Below are positions 1-9,200 of a DNA stretch of 26,532 nt, one piece after another; within the stretch, counting starts at the first letter, position 1, and each line of letters begins with the position of its first letter. The notes beneath the pieces are model-generated. The model had not been told where the DNA came from and did no database searches. It saw only the letters and a list, made by a program, of their open reading frames with translations. The translations under genes were made by a program, and so were the position numbers. This stretch comes from Pelargonium cotyledonis (taxonomy: Eukaryota > Streptophyta > Magnoliopsida > Geraniales > Geraniaceae): positions 1 to 26,532 of the forward strand of contig JAYMTA010000582.1 in assembly GCA_036897625.1 (NCBI GenBank), in the 5' to 3' direction.

Positions 1-303
1 AGGAGCCTAGTGGTGCCTTTACGGGTGGTGTGACCAATCATGAGTAGTAGCAGAGACACAACAACACTATGAGCCAAAACATTGGCACATTTTAGCAATT
101 CACTCTCCATTTTTAGGACTCTTGAAAATCTTGGTTTGGTTTGTGATTATATTCACACTTCAGGCAGGTTTGCTGAAGAAACTGACTATATTTTATGATG
201 ATACCTAGAATCTCTGATTATTGGGATTTTTGGTTGATTCGTGCACGTGCGGGTCACGTGGGAAATTTTAACCATGTCACCATATGAGCTGGATGGGGTT
301 AGC

Positions 304-342
304 TGACGTGGCACGGGAAAAATTCAAAATTTTGCCACGTCA
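304..342. repeat. Inverted repeat of TGACGTGGCA around an A/T core
   Basis: TGACGTGGCA (304-313) faces its exact reverse complement TGCCACGTCA (333-342). The spacer includes aaaatt and aaaatttt blocks, which extend the self-complementarity. Each arm contains an ACGT core of the kind bound by plant bZIP factors. It lies about 890 bp upstream of the TPS TATA box, so it could be a distal regulatory palindrome or simply part of an old transposon. Confidence 0.6.
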
Positions 343-592
343 CACATATTTGACAGCACCGTTACCCAAAGTGACGGAAAGTAGCTTAGGGTCGTACTAA
401 TTGTCCTACTATTACTCGGTGGGAACAAAACAAAGTAAAAGAACCCCGTGGAAACAAATTGGATAATACAGAGACCCTAGGGGTACTTATTCCTATCCTA
501 AATAATTTCACTTAAATGACAAATTAATTAGTTCAAAATTTGTGTAATTATATGCTCATTTTGAATGAAAGAACAAAAAGGAAAGAACTCTA

Positions 593-613
593 CACGTCAT
601 TCTGATGACGTAG
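593..613. promoter_or_regulatory. Paired bZIP-type ACGTCA/TGACGT motifs
   Basis: An ACGTCAT and an ATGACGT lie back to back (about 594-608), forming a short imperfect palindrome inside 'acacgtcattctgatgacg'. TGACG/ACGTCA elements are classical TGA/bZIP sites in plants. The position, about 590 bp upstream of the inferred TATA box, is compatible with a promoter element of the TPS gene. Function is inferred from the motif alone. Confidence 0.35.
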
Positions 614-1190
614 ACTCGCGAGCCCACCAATCTGGCATTAAATATTCGGGCCCGAAACCCAACTGGCAAATAATAGGCATTCTCTCTCACCAACACGCCC
701 CGACTCGTTGACGCGCCACACTCCGAGCCAAATCGTTCACACGTGGCCCTTCCCCAGAACGCGCGTGTCTGCTACGTGACTAATCCTCGCGTGTTGCAAA
801 GTCTGCTTGCAAACCTTATCCAATATCTGAAAGAGCAGCAATAACATCACCGTCACAGTACAGCTCGTGTCACCACTGGAGCTCATTGGCTGTTTATCTT
901 CCCTCACGTGCTTACATGAACGGCCAGATTTCAAATTACGTTGTAATAAAAATTCAAGTTATTTATTGACCGTTGATTCTAAACGAACCCAATAAAGTCT
1001 GTGGGGGTCACAACGAATATCCCGTAAGACCCACACGATCGCGACAGATCAACGGTTGATAAAAGTATCAATTATATTTCGTTTAATTAAGATAATTTTA
1101 TCATTACAATTCTGCGGAAATTCAATAAATCCTGGAGTTTCCTGTTTCACAATTGAGGATGATGATGATATTATTACAATTGCTATTGCA

Positions 1191-1198
1191 TATATAAA
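1191..1198 (+). promoter_or_regulatory. TATA box of the TPS locus
   Basis: The sequence tatataaa is the best core-promoter match upstream of the TPS reading frame and would place transcription start near 1220-1230. A leader exon would then run to about 1306 (…cagag), followed by a leader intron with donor at 1307 and acceptor ending at 1969 (tttatgcag). A 5'-leader intron is usual in plant class II TPS genes. The exact start site cannot be seen. Confidence 0.55.
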
Positions 1199-1974
1199 TG
1201 TAAAGTAGAAACCCTAGAATTTATTTGGGAATTTGGATGTAAAGGGTCAGTACTGTGAAAAACAATAATGACCAGTTCTCATTGTTTCAGTTCTTCAGTT
1301 TCAGAGGTTGGTTTCACTTTCAGTTATGTGTTTTGTTCTTCGTTTTGTATAATTGTGAGCTTCTTCAGATTTCAATAACTGTTGGTACATTGTAATTGTT
1401 CTTTTGAGCTTTTATGATCTGATAATGCTCTAGAGTACCTGTTTTAGAGTATAATGATGATGAGTTTGGTTTGTGAAGTGCGCTCTTTAATTTGAAACTG
1501 CACTAGTGTGATTTTTGTGGTCTTGATGTGTTTGATTGTAGTTGCTGTAAATAATTGAGATGTTAATTTCTTGCATTTTTCTCTTTCTTCTGGAAATTTC
1601 AGCGTTTTCTTTGGTTTCAGTGCTATTTAATCTATCTAATGTGGCCGTGGGTATTTTTTAAGTATCAGTACATTTTGTATGATGGTAGACTCTGGCGTGA
1701 GATTGTTTGATAAAATATGGAGTAACTCATTTGGAGAAAGAAAATGTTTTGGCATTTTACATCCATGGAATATCTATCAATTTGTTTGTCTTATTTCTCC
1801 TGGTGGGTCGATCTCAGGAGCCCTCTTTGACTATCACTGCACTATATGATGCTTGATCCTGGTAGGTTTCATGGACTATTCTGATCTACCGGAGATTTTG
1901 TTTTGTTTTTAGGTTGAGAGGAGTTTTTCTTGTTTGTATCACTGATTTGAATTTTTGAAATTTATGCAGTTTGT

Positions 1975-2016
1975 ATGAATAAACTATTCACCAAGAGGAA
2001 GGAGTTTTGTGAATAA
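1975..2016 (+). other. Short upstream ORF in the TPS leader
   Basis: An ATG at 1975 just after the inferred leader-intron acceptor opens a 13-codon frame (MNKLFTKRKEFCE) ending in TAA at 2014-2016. This lies 16 nt before the first in-frame main ATG at 2033 and in a different frame. If the leader is spliced as proposed, ribosomes would meet this uORF first, so it could lower or condition TPS translation. Both the leader structure and the role are inferred. Confidence 0.45.
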
Positions 2017-3385
2017 TTTCAGGGGGTTGAAGATGATGTCAAGATCGTATTCAAATCTTTTAGATTTAGCATCAGGGAATTTCCCAGCTATGGAGATTGA
2101 AGGGAGGCTGATTCAGTTTCCAAGGGTAATGCCGGTTCCAAGGCAAGAGACAGATTTGGAGGACGATACAGCAAACAATGTATCGTCTGATAATCCATCA
2201 TCAACTTCTTCCGATCGGATGATTCTAGTAGCAAATCAGCTTCCTTTGATAGCGAAGCGAAATCCAGACAATAGCGAGTGGAGTTTTAGCTGGAATGAGG
2301 ATTCACTGGTTTTACGGCTGAAGGATGGGTTTCCAGAGAATATGGAGGTTCTTTATGTTGGATCATTGAAGGTGGATGTTGATCCGAGGGAGCAGGATAA
2401 CGTGTCGCAGATACTGTTGGATAAATTCAACTGTGTTGCTACTTTTCTTCCCCCACATATTTTGGAAAAGTTTTATGATGGTTTCTGCAAGAGGCAACTA
2501 TGGCCACTTTTTCATTACATGTTGCCGTTCTCTGCTGATCTTGGTGGCCGGTTTGATCAATCCTTGTGGGAGGCTTATGTGTCAGCTAATAAGTTGTTTT
2601 ATCAAAGAGTTGTTGAGGTGATCAATCCAGAGGAGGATTATATTTGGATCCATGATTATCATTTGATGGTACTACCAACTTTCTTGAGAAGACGCTTTAA
2701 TCGAGTAAGGATGGGCTTTTTCCTTCACAGTCCATTTCCTTCATCTGAGATTTATCGGACTCTTCCTGTTAGGGAAGAAATTCTAAGGGCTCTGCTAAAT
2801 TCTGATCTTATTGGGTTCCACACTTTTGATTATGCTCGACATTTCCTTTCTTGTTGCAGTAGGATGTTGGGACTGGAGTATGAGTCAAAAATGGGCTACA
2901 TAGGGTTGGAATACTATGGAAGGACTATTGAGATCAAGATTATGCCAGTCGGGATTCATATGGGTCAGATTGAATCAGTGATAAAGCTTTCTGGCGAGGA
3001 GAAAAGGATTATGGAGCTCAAACAACAGTTTAAAGGGAAAACAGTGCTGCTTGGTGTTGATGATATGGATATTTTCAAAGGTATTAATTTGAAACTTTTG
3101 GCAATGGAGCAGATGCTGAAACAACACCGATCGTGGCAAGGGACTGCTGTACTGGTCCAGATTGTAAACCCTGCAAGAGGGAAGGGGACGGACTTGGAGG
3201 AAAGACGGGCTGAAATACAGGAAATCTGCCAAAGGGTCAATGGACAATTTGGAAAGCCTGGGTATGAGCCTATAGTTTTTATCGACTGGCTAGTTTCATT
3301 TAGGGAAAGAGTTGCCTATTACAGCATTGCTCAGTGTGTTGTTGTTACTGCAGTAAGAGACGGGATGAACCTTACTCCTTATGAA

Positions 3386-3388
3386 TAA
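3386..3388 (+). other. Premature in-frame TAA 1 in TPS
   Basis: The frame reads N-L-T-P-Y-E-stop-V-V-C-R-K-G. Class II TPS proteins have Tyr (TAT/TAC) here, so a single T/C-to-A change explains it. The frame continues unchanged downstream into the conserved VVSEFIGCSPSLSGAIRVNPWN segment, so there is no compensating frameshift and no nearby splice signal that would skip the codon. Confidence 0.9.
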
Positions 3389-4452
3389 GTTGTCTGTAGA
3401 AAGGGAATATCAGGTTCAGATACTAGCGAGCCAAAAGAGAGTATGATAGTGGTATCAGAATTTATTGGTTGTTCTCCATCGCTAAGTGGGGCCATTCGTG
3501 TTAATCCATGGAATGTTGAAGCAACTGCAGCAGCGATGAATGAAGCTATTGCAATGTCTGACACGGAAAAACAGTTAAGGCACGAGAAGCACTATAGGTA
3601 TGTCAGCACCCATGATGTGGCGTATTGGTCTCGTAGTTTCTTGCAAGACATGGAGAGAACTTGTGCAGATCATTTCAGGAGACGATGTTGGGGAATTGGT
3701 TTTAACTTTGGGTTCAGAGTTGTGGCTCTTGATCCTAATTTCAAAAAGCTGTCAATTGGCTCGATAGAATCAGATTACAGAAGGGCCAAAAGTAGGGCCA
3801 TACTATTGGACTATGATGGCACTGTGATGCCCCAAAATTCTATGTACAAGACTCCAAGTCAAGAGGTTATCTCAATTCTGAATACATTTTGTGAGGATCA
3901 GAGAAATACAGTTTTTATCGTCAGTGGAAGAGGCAGGGACAGCTTAGGCAAGTGGTTTTCACCCTGTACGAGGCTTGGAGTTGCCGCTGAACATGGTTAC
4001 TTCATAAGGTTGTCTCTCTCTCCATTTCAATCTTTTTTGCTGCACCTATCCTGTTACCCACATAAGGTGTCTCTTGTACTTGCTATTTTCCAATTTTGGT
4101 AGTTTATATTATGGTGAATGCAAAAGAGAATTGTTTGATGTTATGGTGCATTACTAGAGATGGAGTATAACAAACCCAATTTCAGAAGTTGGACTGTCCT
4201 GTCTCTATTTTCTGCAATATCATATAATCTTTTTCAAAAATATGCGAACAAGTAGCTTCTTTTTTATACTTTCCCCCTTTCGATTTGTATTTCACTTTGA
4301 TGGTAAGCTTTAATATGCTTGTGATGCAACATTATAGGCGGTCACAGAATGAGGAATGGGAAACCTGTGGCAAGAGCTCTGAATTCGGGTGGATGCAGAT
4401 TGCAGAGCCTGTAATGAGATTGTACACCGAGGCTACTGATGGTTCGTCAATT

Positions 4453-4455
4453 TAA
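4453..4455 (+). other. Premature in-frame TAA 2 in TPS
   Basis: Exon 2 reads T-D-G-S-S-I-stop-T-K-E-S-A-L-V-W. The family has Glu after S-I, so GAA to TAA is a one-base change. It falls between HAD phosphatase motifs II and IV. Coming after an earlier stop, it suggests relaxed selection on the region. Confidence 0.88.
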
Positions 4456-5747
4456 ACCAAGGAAAGTGCTTTGGTATGGCAATATCGGGTTGCAGATACA
4501 AGCTTCGGGTCGTCTCAGGCAAAGGAGATGCTGGAACATCTGGAGAGTGTTTTAGCTAATGAACCAGTTGCTGTAAAGAGTGGTCACTATGTTGTAGAAG
4601 TTAAGCCTCAGGTATGTAATGTTTCTCGTAATGTTATTTCCTTAAGCACAAGTTCTTGTAGTTGGTTAATTTTGGGTTACATTTTCCAGGGAATAAGCAA
4701 AGGATTCATTGCAGAAAAGATATTCACAACAATGGCTGAGAAAGGGGAGCAGGCTGATTTTGTGCTGTGTGTAGGCGATGACCGATCTGATGAGGACATG
4801 TTTGAAACAATCGGTAATGCAATGTCGAGGAACATTCTATCAGCTAACTCTTCGGTTTATGCTTGTACAGTTGGACAAAAGCCAAGCAAAGCTAAATATT
4901 ATTTGGACGATCCAGCAGAAGTGATAAGTATGCTCGAGTCTCTAGCCGAAGGATCTGACATTTCTTTATGAATATCACCAGGTTCTTTTCGACTCACTAG
5001 TCATTGTTTAGAAGCAACAATCATAGGAACTGAAGGAAGTGAATCTTGATTCTTGAATGTTTAGGTGCTGTGACATCAAGAAATTAACATAAGTTGTGTG
5101 AATTCTGGTTCATGGGAAATATGCAGATATGCTAATACCCATCTCTCGGCTTAGAATTCTGATTGTAGTGTGAATAATGAAAGTTTCTTTGTAATTTTAG
5201 ATAGAGTTTATAAAATCATGAACATTACAGATCTTGTTGTGAATTTGATTTTTGCGTTCATAAGTTTAATTTGTTTTTCTTTTAACAGAAGTATATCATA
5301 CATCACACGAGCTTGCTCGATTGTCTTGTTCTAAGTTAGATGATCGTTGTTTTGACCCAGAAGTTGTCCTAGATGTTATCTCTAATATTGTAGTGATGTA
5401 TTCCGTCTAGTAATTTAAGTTTCTTTAAAATAAAGAAAAGTATCGCAAAACTCACACGAAATTACTTAAAGTGATTTGCGTTATCTTTAAATGCCTAAAT
5501 TTAATTAATAAAAAAAAGTTTTAAGTTATTATCATATTGAAGTCAATTTTCAAATTTCAACGTGCATGTACCAATACCCTTGACTTTTTTTCTTCTTATA
5601 TATATTTATTAGGGCAGAAAATGTTATTCAAGTTGTTAGTAATTAAAATATGGCCAAAATTAACATTTATTAAATTAAATTAATAATTTTTTAAATATAA
5701 ATATGAGTGATAATTTATACTGAATTGATTCCTATTTCCTAGTCACT

Positions 5748-5828
5748 AATAAGCTTATTTAAATCACACATACGAAATTTGTAGGCAAATTCATGTGAAT
5801 ATACATATGTGATTTAAATAAATTTATT
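5748..5828. repeat. Imperfect inverted repeat (hairpin)
   Basis: The left arm aataagcttatttaaatcac (from 5748) is nearly complementary to the right arm at 5806-5828, with a loop of about 33 bp. The core match is TTATTTAAATCACA / TGTGATTTAAATAA. It may be a MITE relic or a terminator-proximal AT hairpin. I see no clear target-site duplication. Confidence 0.5.
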
Positions 5829-5907
5829 TTGGATTTTATTCTTGTAGAAATAAAATATTAGGACAACGATAGTATTTTACTGAAGAGTGTAGCGAATCAG
5901 ATGAGTA

Positions 5908-5921
5908 CACGTCAGCACGTG
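5908..5921 (+). promoter_or_regulatory. CACGTCA and G-box CACGTG pair upstream of SEC24
   Basis: ACACGTCA (reverse complement TGACGTGT, fitting the plant unfolded-protein-response consensus TGACGTGR) at 5907-5914 is followed directly by CACGTG at 5916-5921. They lie about 370-400 bp upstream of the Sec24 start codon and probably just upstream of the leader. COPII genes are known to respond to ER stress through bZIP28/bZIP60, which makes this placement sensible, but activity is inferred from motif identity only. Confidence 0.4.
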
Positions 5922-6034
5922 CACAAGACAGCACATACGCACCACACATTCTGTAGCATATTCACCTTACATATGATCTGATCTCAGTAACAGCAAAAAC
6001 AATTAACGTTAAAGGACCCGCCTATCTTCGCCAT

Positions 6035-6064
6035 TGTCGTCTTCGTCCTCGTCGTCGTCGCCGC
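6035..6064 (+). repeat. GTC/TTC triplet-rich tract in the SEC24 leader
   Basis: A run of cgt/cct/gtc triplets (tcgtcgtcgtcgccgcc-like) lies in the 5' untranslated exon of the Sec24 gene, followed by further CT-rich sequence. Such pyrimidine-rich leaders are common in plant housekeeping genes. Its length could vary between individuals. Confidence 0.5.
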
Positions 6065-6284
6065 CTCCGATTTCCCCTTAAACCCTGATTCTCTCTCTTC
6101 CCCACTTCTTTAAACCCCGATCGCAACCCTCCCCTCTCAGATCTAAACCCTAATTGCCTGATCAACGAACTCTATCGTCCCACACAAGGTTCATTTTTTA
6201 TTATTTGTATTTAGTTCTCTATCTGAAATTGATTTGTATGGGTTTTGGTTGTTGATTTAGATCGCTTCGTTGTTCAATTGACAG

Positions 6285-9200
6285 GTCCGATTTCATCCAC
6301 CAATGGCAGCTCCTGCGCCTCCGGGGGCGCCCAGGCCGGGTGGGCCTAACCAGCAGGGACCGCCTCCCAATTACAATCCTAATTTCCAGAGGAATCCTGA
6401 ATCGTTAACGGATAATTTTCAGAATTTGAATCTCAATCGCCCTCCTTCCATGCCCAATTCCGCCCCTAGAGGCCCTCCGTTTGGCCAATCGCCGCCATTT
6501 CCTTCGTCGGCCCCAGCTCCTGGTCCGCCCGGAGCATTTTCTCGTCCAGGACCTACCCCGGGCGTTCTCTCCAGACCCTCAGGACCTCCTTCAGGACTGC
6601 AGCAAGCTGCATTTTCTCCAAATGCGGCTCCAGGAAGACCAACCGGGTCACCACCAATTAACCAGCCCATGCCTTTTGGAGCCAGACCTCCTTCCTCGGC
6701 TGTGGGGCCACCTGGAGGTCCAGTAGCACAGCAGCCGAGTGCTCGGCCAAGCCCTTTTGCTTCTTCGCCTCCGGCCAGTGGAATGACTATGCCCCCAGTG
6801 GCTTCTGGTGGATTGATGAGTAATGGGCCACCTGCTGCTTTGGCATCCCGGCCTGCGCCGGGTGCGCCACGTTTCCCACCTGTCAGTGCTGCAACACAGT
6901 CACCTGCTGGACCTCCGTCAAGTATGGGGTCTGTTCAAGCTCCTCTTCAGCCTCCAAGCATGCGTCCTGCTATGGGCAGCTTAGCAACCAGCACTCCAAT
7001 GGGTCATCCTGGGCAATCAGCACCTTCATTTTTGGCACCTCAAGGACTGGCACCCCAATTTCCTCTGTCATCACAAGGTGCTGGACCACAGTTTCCTCCT
7101 TCGGCTCAGGGATTGGCACCACCATTTTCATCTCCGCCGCAAGGGGCAGCCCCACCTACTGGTTCACCTTATGGGGCAGCCCCACCTACTGGCTCACCTT
7201 ATGGAGCACCCCCTCCTACTGGCTCACCTTATGGGGCACCCCCACCTACAGGTTCACCTTATGGGGCACAGTCATGGTCTCTGCAACCAGGCCAGGTATG
7301 CTTAAATTTGTGCAGTTTGTCCTGTTATGTGAATTGATGCTGTAGTCTTATCGTGTATGATGCATCACATGTTATATGTGTTGAAATTAAGTGGTTTTTG
7401 ATTATTGATCTTATTCTGTATTAAGTTTCGTTTTCAGTTTTGTTGCGTATATAAACTTTTCTTGTTTCAGACAAGCATTATATGTGTTTGATTGAGTTTT
7501 CCGCCTTTCAATTTCCCCTTTATTTTGTTTTGTGCACATTTGAGGTTTGAATAGCAGAGGTTTTTGGCATTATATGAGGCAGGAGTTTAACATTTATGCA
7601 ACTCTCCATCCAATGTGTATACGAGTACAAGGGCCATTAAGTAATTAACACTTAAGTTGGTAGATAGATTCTGTGGATTGAAAAATAATAAAGCATCTAC
7701 AATGAGTGGATTGTTGTTCACCAATTATAATGCAATACAATAACATCTAATGACAGCAAATTAGAATGTATCAAACACTAAAACCATGTTCATTTATCTC
7801 TAGCTTTGGTCATAACTCATAAGATTAAAGGATTATTAGACTATCCTTTTTCTAAAGGATCAATGTGCAGGCTGGGTTGAGTCCAAAATTTCATATTTTC
7901 ATGCATGCTAGCAACCTATTCTTGGGAACAAGTTAGCGGGCTTTGCTCATAAACTGCCTCCCTTTGGTTTATTAGTACTATTATATTTTGGAAATTTTCC
8001 TGTCAAAGGACAGTGAAATATCCTGATTTTGCTTTTGGCTGGGAAAATACACACTTCCTCTAAAGATCTGGCTCCTGATTTTTGGCTTACTTTAGATGGG
8101 TCCGCCTCCACCATTTCCTGGTTCTGCACAACCACCTAGAATGTATGGGATGCCGCCACCACCGCTACCAAATCAATCTATGACTTCTATATCACCTGCT
8201 ATGGGTCAATCTGGAGCCCCTGTTGCAGGACCTTCAAAGATTGATCCTAATCAAATTCCGCGGCCTATTCCAAGTTCTTCAGTGACACTGCATGAAACTC
8301 GTCAAAACAATCAGGCCAACCAGCCTCCGGTATTTTACTTGATCATAATCTCCAAAAAATAATTTACATGAATCAATATAATCTAAAATAACTCTGGTCA
8401 TTAGCTTATTTTCTTTTTGTAATTTTGTTTCTCTCTACTAATTACTTGTACTGTTTTTGAAGCCTGCTACGAGTGAGTACATTGTTAGAGACACAGGGAA
8501 TTGCAGTCCACGTTACATGAGGTGCACTATCAATCAGGTCCTGTCCAAGTAATTAGCATGCTTAGATTGTTATTGAACTATTGCATCTTTATCTCAAGTG
8601 TATTCATAATATAATGTTTTGAGTTTATATGTTGAATAACAGATTCCATGCACTGTTGATCTTTTGACAACATCAGGAATGCAATTGGCTTTGCTGGTGC
8701 AACCATTGGCTCTTCCTCATCCATCTGAGGAGCCCATCCAAGTAATGCATGATTTTTTTTTCTTGAATTGTTCTACATGCGTGCTTCCATGAATGAACAT
8801 ATACATATACATAACATCTAGTTATTTATGTTTGTTTTTAGTTTTTGGGCTATTGCTAAGCCTTAAAGGAAGAACTATACTTTTTCTATGGCAAAAGCTT
8901 TCTAACTATTGGGCTCCTAGAAGTCAGTCTGAGGATGCTGAATTTTCATCCATTGATCAATATATATGTAACTATAAGTACATGTTAACATCCACTCATA
9001 TGTAATTTACTCAATACCATACATGTACATATTTTTTTTAAGAGTATGTTTCTTCTAGATTCTTTTATTAATCATGATTCTTTTAAGGCTTACTTTTCCA
9101 AGTTTTATGTTTATAGATACACTGGACTTGAGTTTGTTTTGTTTTTTTGTTTTATTTATTATCATCTATGTTTTAAGATCATCAAGGTTATGTGTTATAG

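Larger units (their letters stand above)
1..1190. other. Upstream intergenic region, no gene seen
   Basis: I see no supported coding exon on either strand. The longest minus-strand frame (about 737-934) has no recognisable domain. The stretch is rich in ACGT-core motifs: CACGTG at 255-260, 740-745 and 905-910, and TGACGT-type sites near 304, 336 and 605. The part from about 230 to 505 has the look of an old dispersed plant repeat, from wording such as 'gaccctaggggtacttattcc', but I see no clear termini. The proximal end serves as the promoter of the TPS locus. Confidence 0.5.
2033..4971 (+). pseudogene. TPS7: Class II trehalose-phosphate synthase/phosphatase-like (TPS7/TPS6 type), two internal stops
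   Basis: Conceptual exons are 2033-4008, 4338-4611 and 4690-4971, the usual three-exon plan of class II TPS. Together they give 843 aa, near the family's normal 850 or so. The start MMSRSYSNLLDLASGN matches the family; the upstream GTG at 2009 is not needed. The N-terminal glycosyltransferase (GT20) domain keeps DYHLMVLPTFLR, FFLHSPFPSSEIYR and AVRDGMNLTPYE. As in other class II proteins, its substrate-contact residues are degenerate (VANQLP, GVDDMDIFKG). The C-terminal HAD phosphatase domain keeps LLDYDGT, IVSGRG and GDDRSDEDMF. Two TAA codons break it in frame: 3386-3388, where the family has Tyr in PYEYIVCRQ, and 4453-4455, where it has Glu in SSIE.KESALVW. A conserved Trp after GYF.R is also Arg (codon 4339-4341). 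The product would stop after about 451 aa, before the whole phosphatase domain, and the mRNA should be a nonsense-decay target. Family assignment is firm; TPS7 versus TPS6 is by eye. Alternatives are a null allele or assembly error. Confidence 0.88.
4972..6000. other. TPS 3' flank and AT-rich intergenic DNA
   Basis: The first 200-250 bp after the TPS stop should be 3' UTR, with aataatgaaa near 5172 a weak poly(A) candidate. The rest is AT-rich, with no coding frame that resembles a protein. It contains the hairpin at 5748-5828 and, from about 5905, G-box-like motifs belonging to the Sec24 promoter. Confidence 0.5.

Noticed and set aside
737..934. Minus-strand ORF in the upstream region
   Set aside because: No recognisable domain; it overlaps ACGT-rich promoter-like sequence and its composition is not coding-like.
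2009..2032. Upstream GTG start for TPS
   Set aside because: The family start MMSRSYSNLL begins at ATG 2033 or 2036, and the uORF TAA (2014-2016) overlaps this stretch.
3386..4455. Programmed readthrough or stop-codon reassignment in TPS
   Set aside because: Both stops are TAA without a known readthrough context, the neighbouring Sec24 gene uses the standard code, and the family has ordinary amino acids at both positions.
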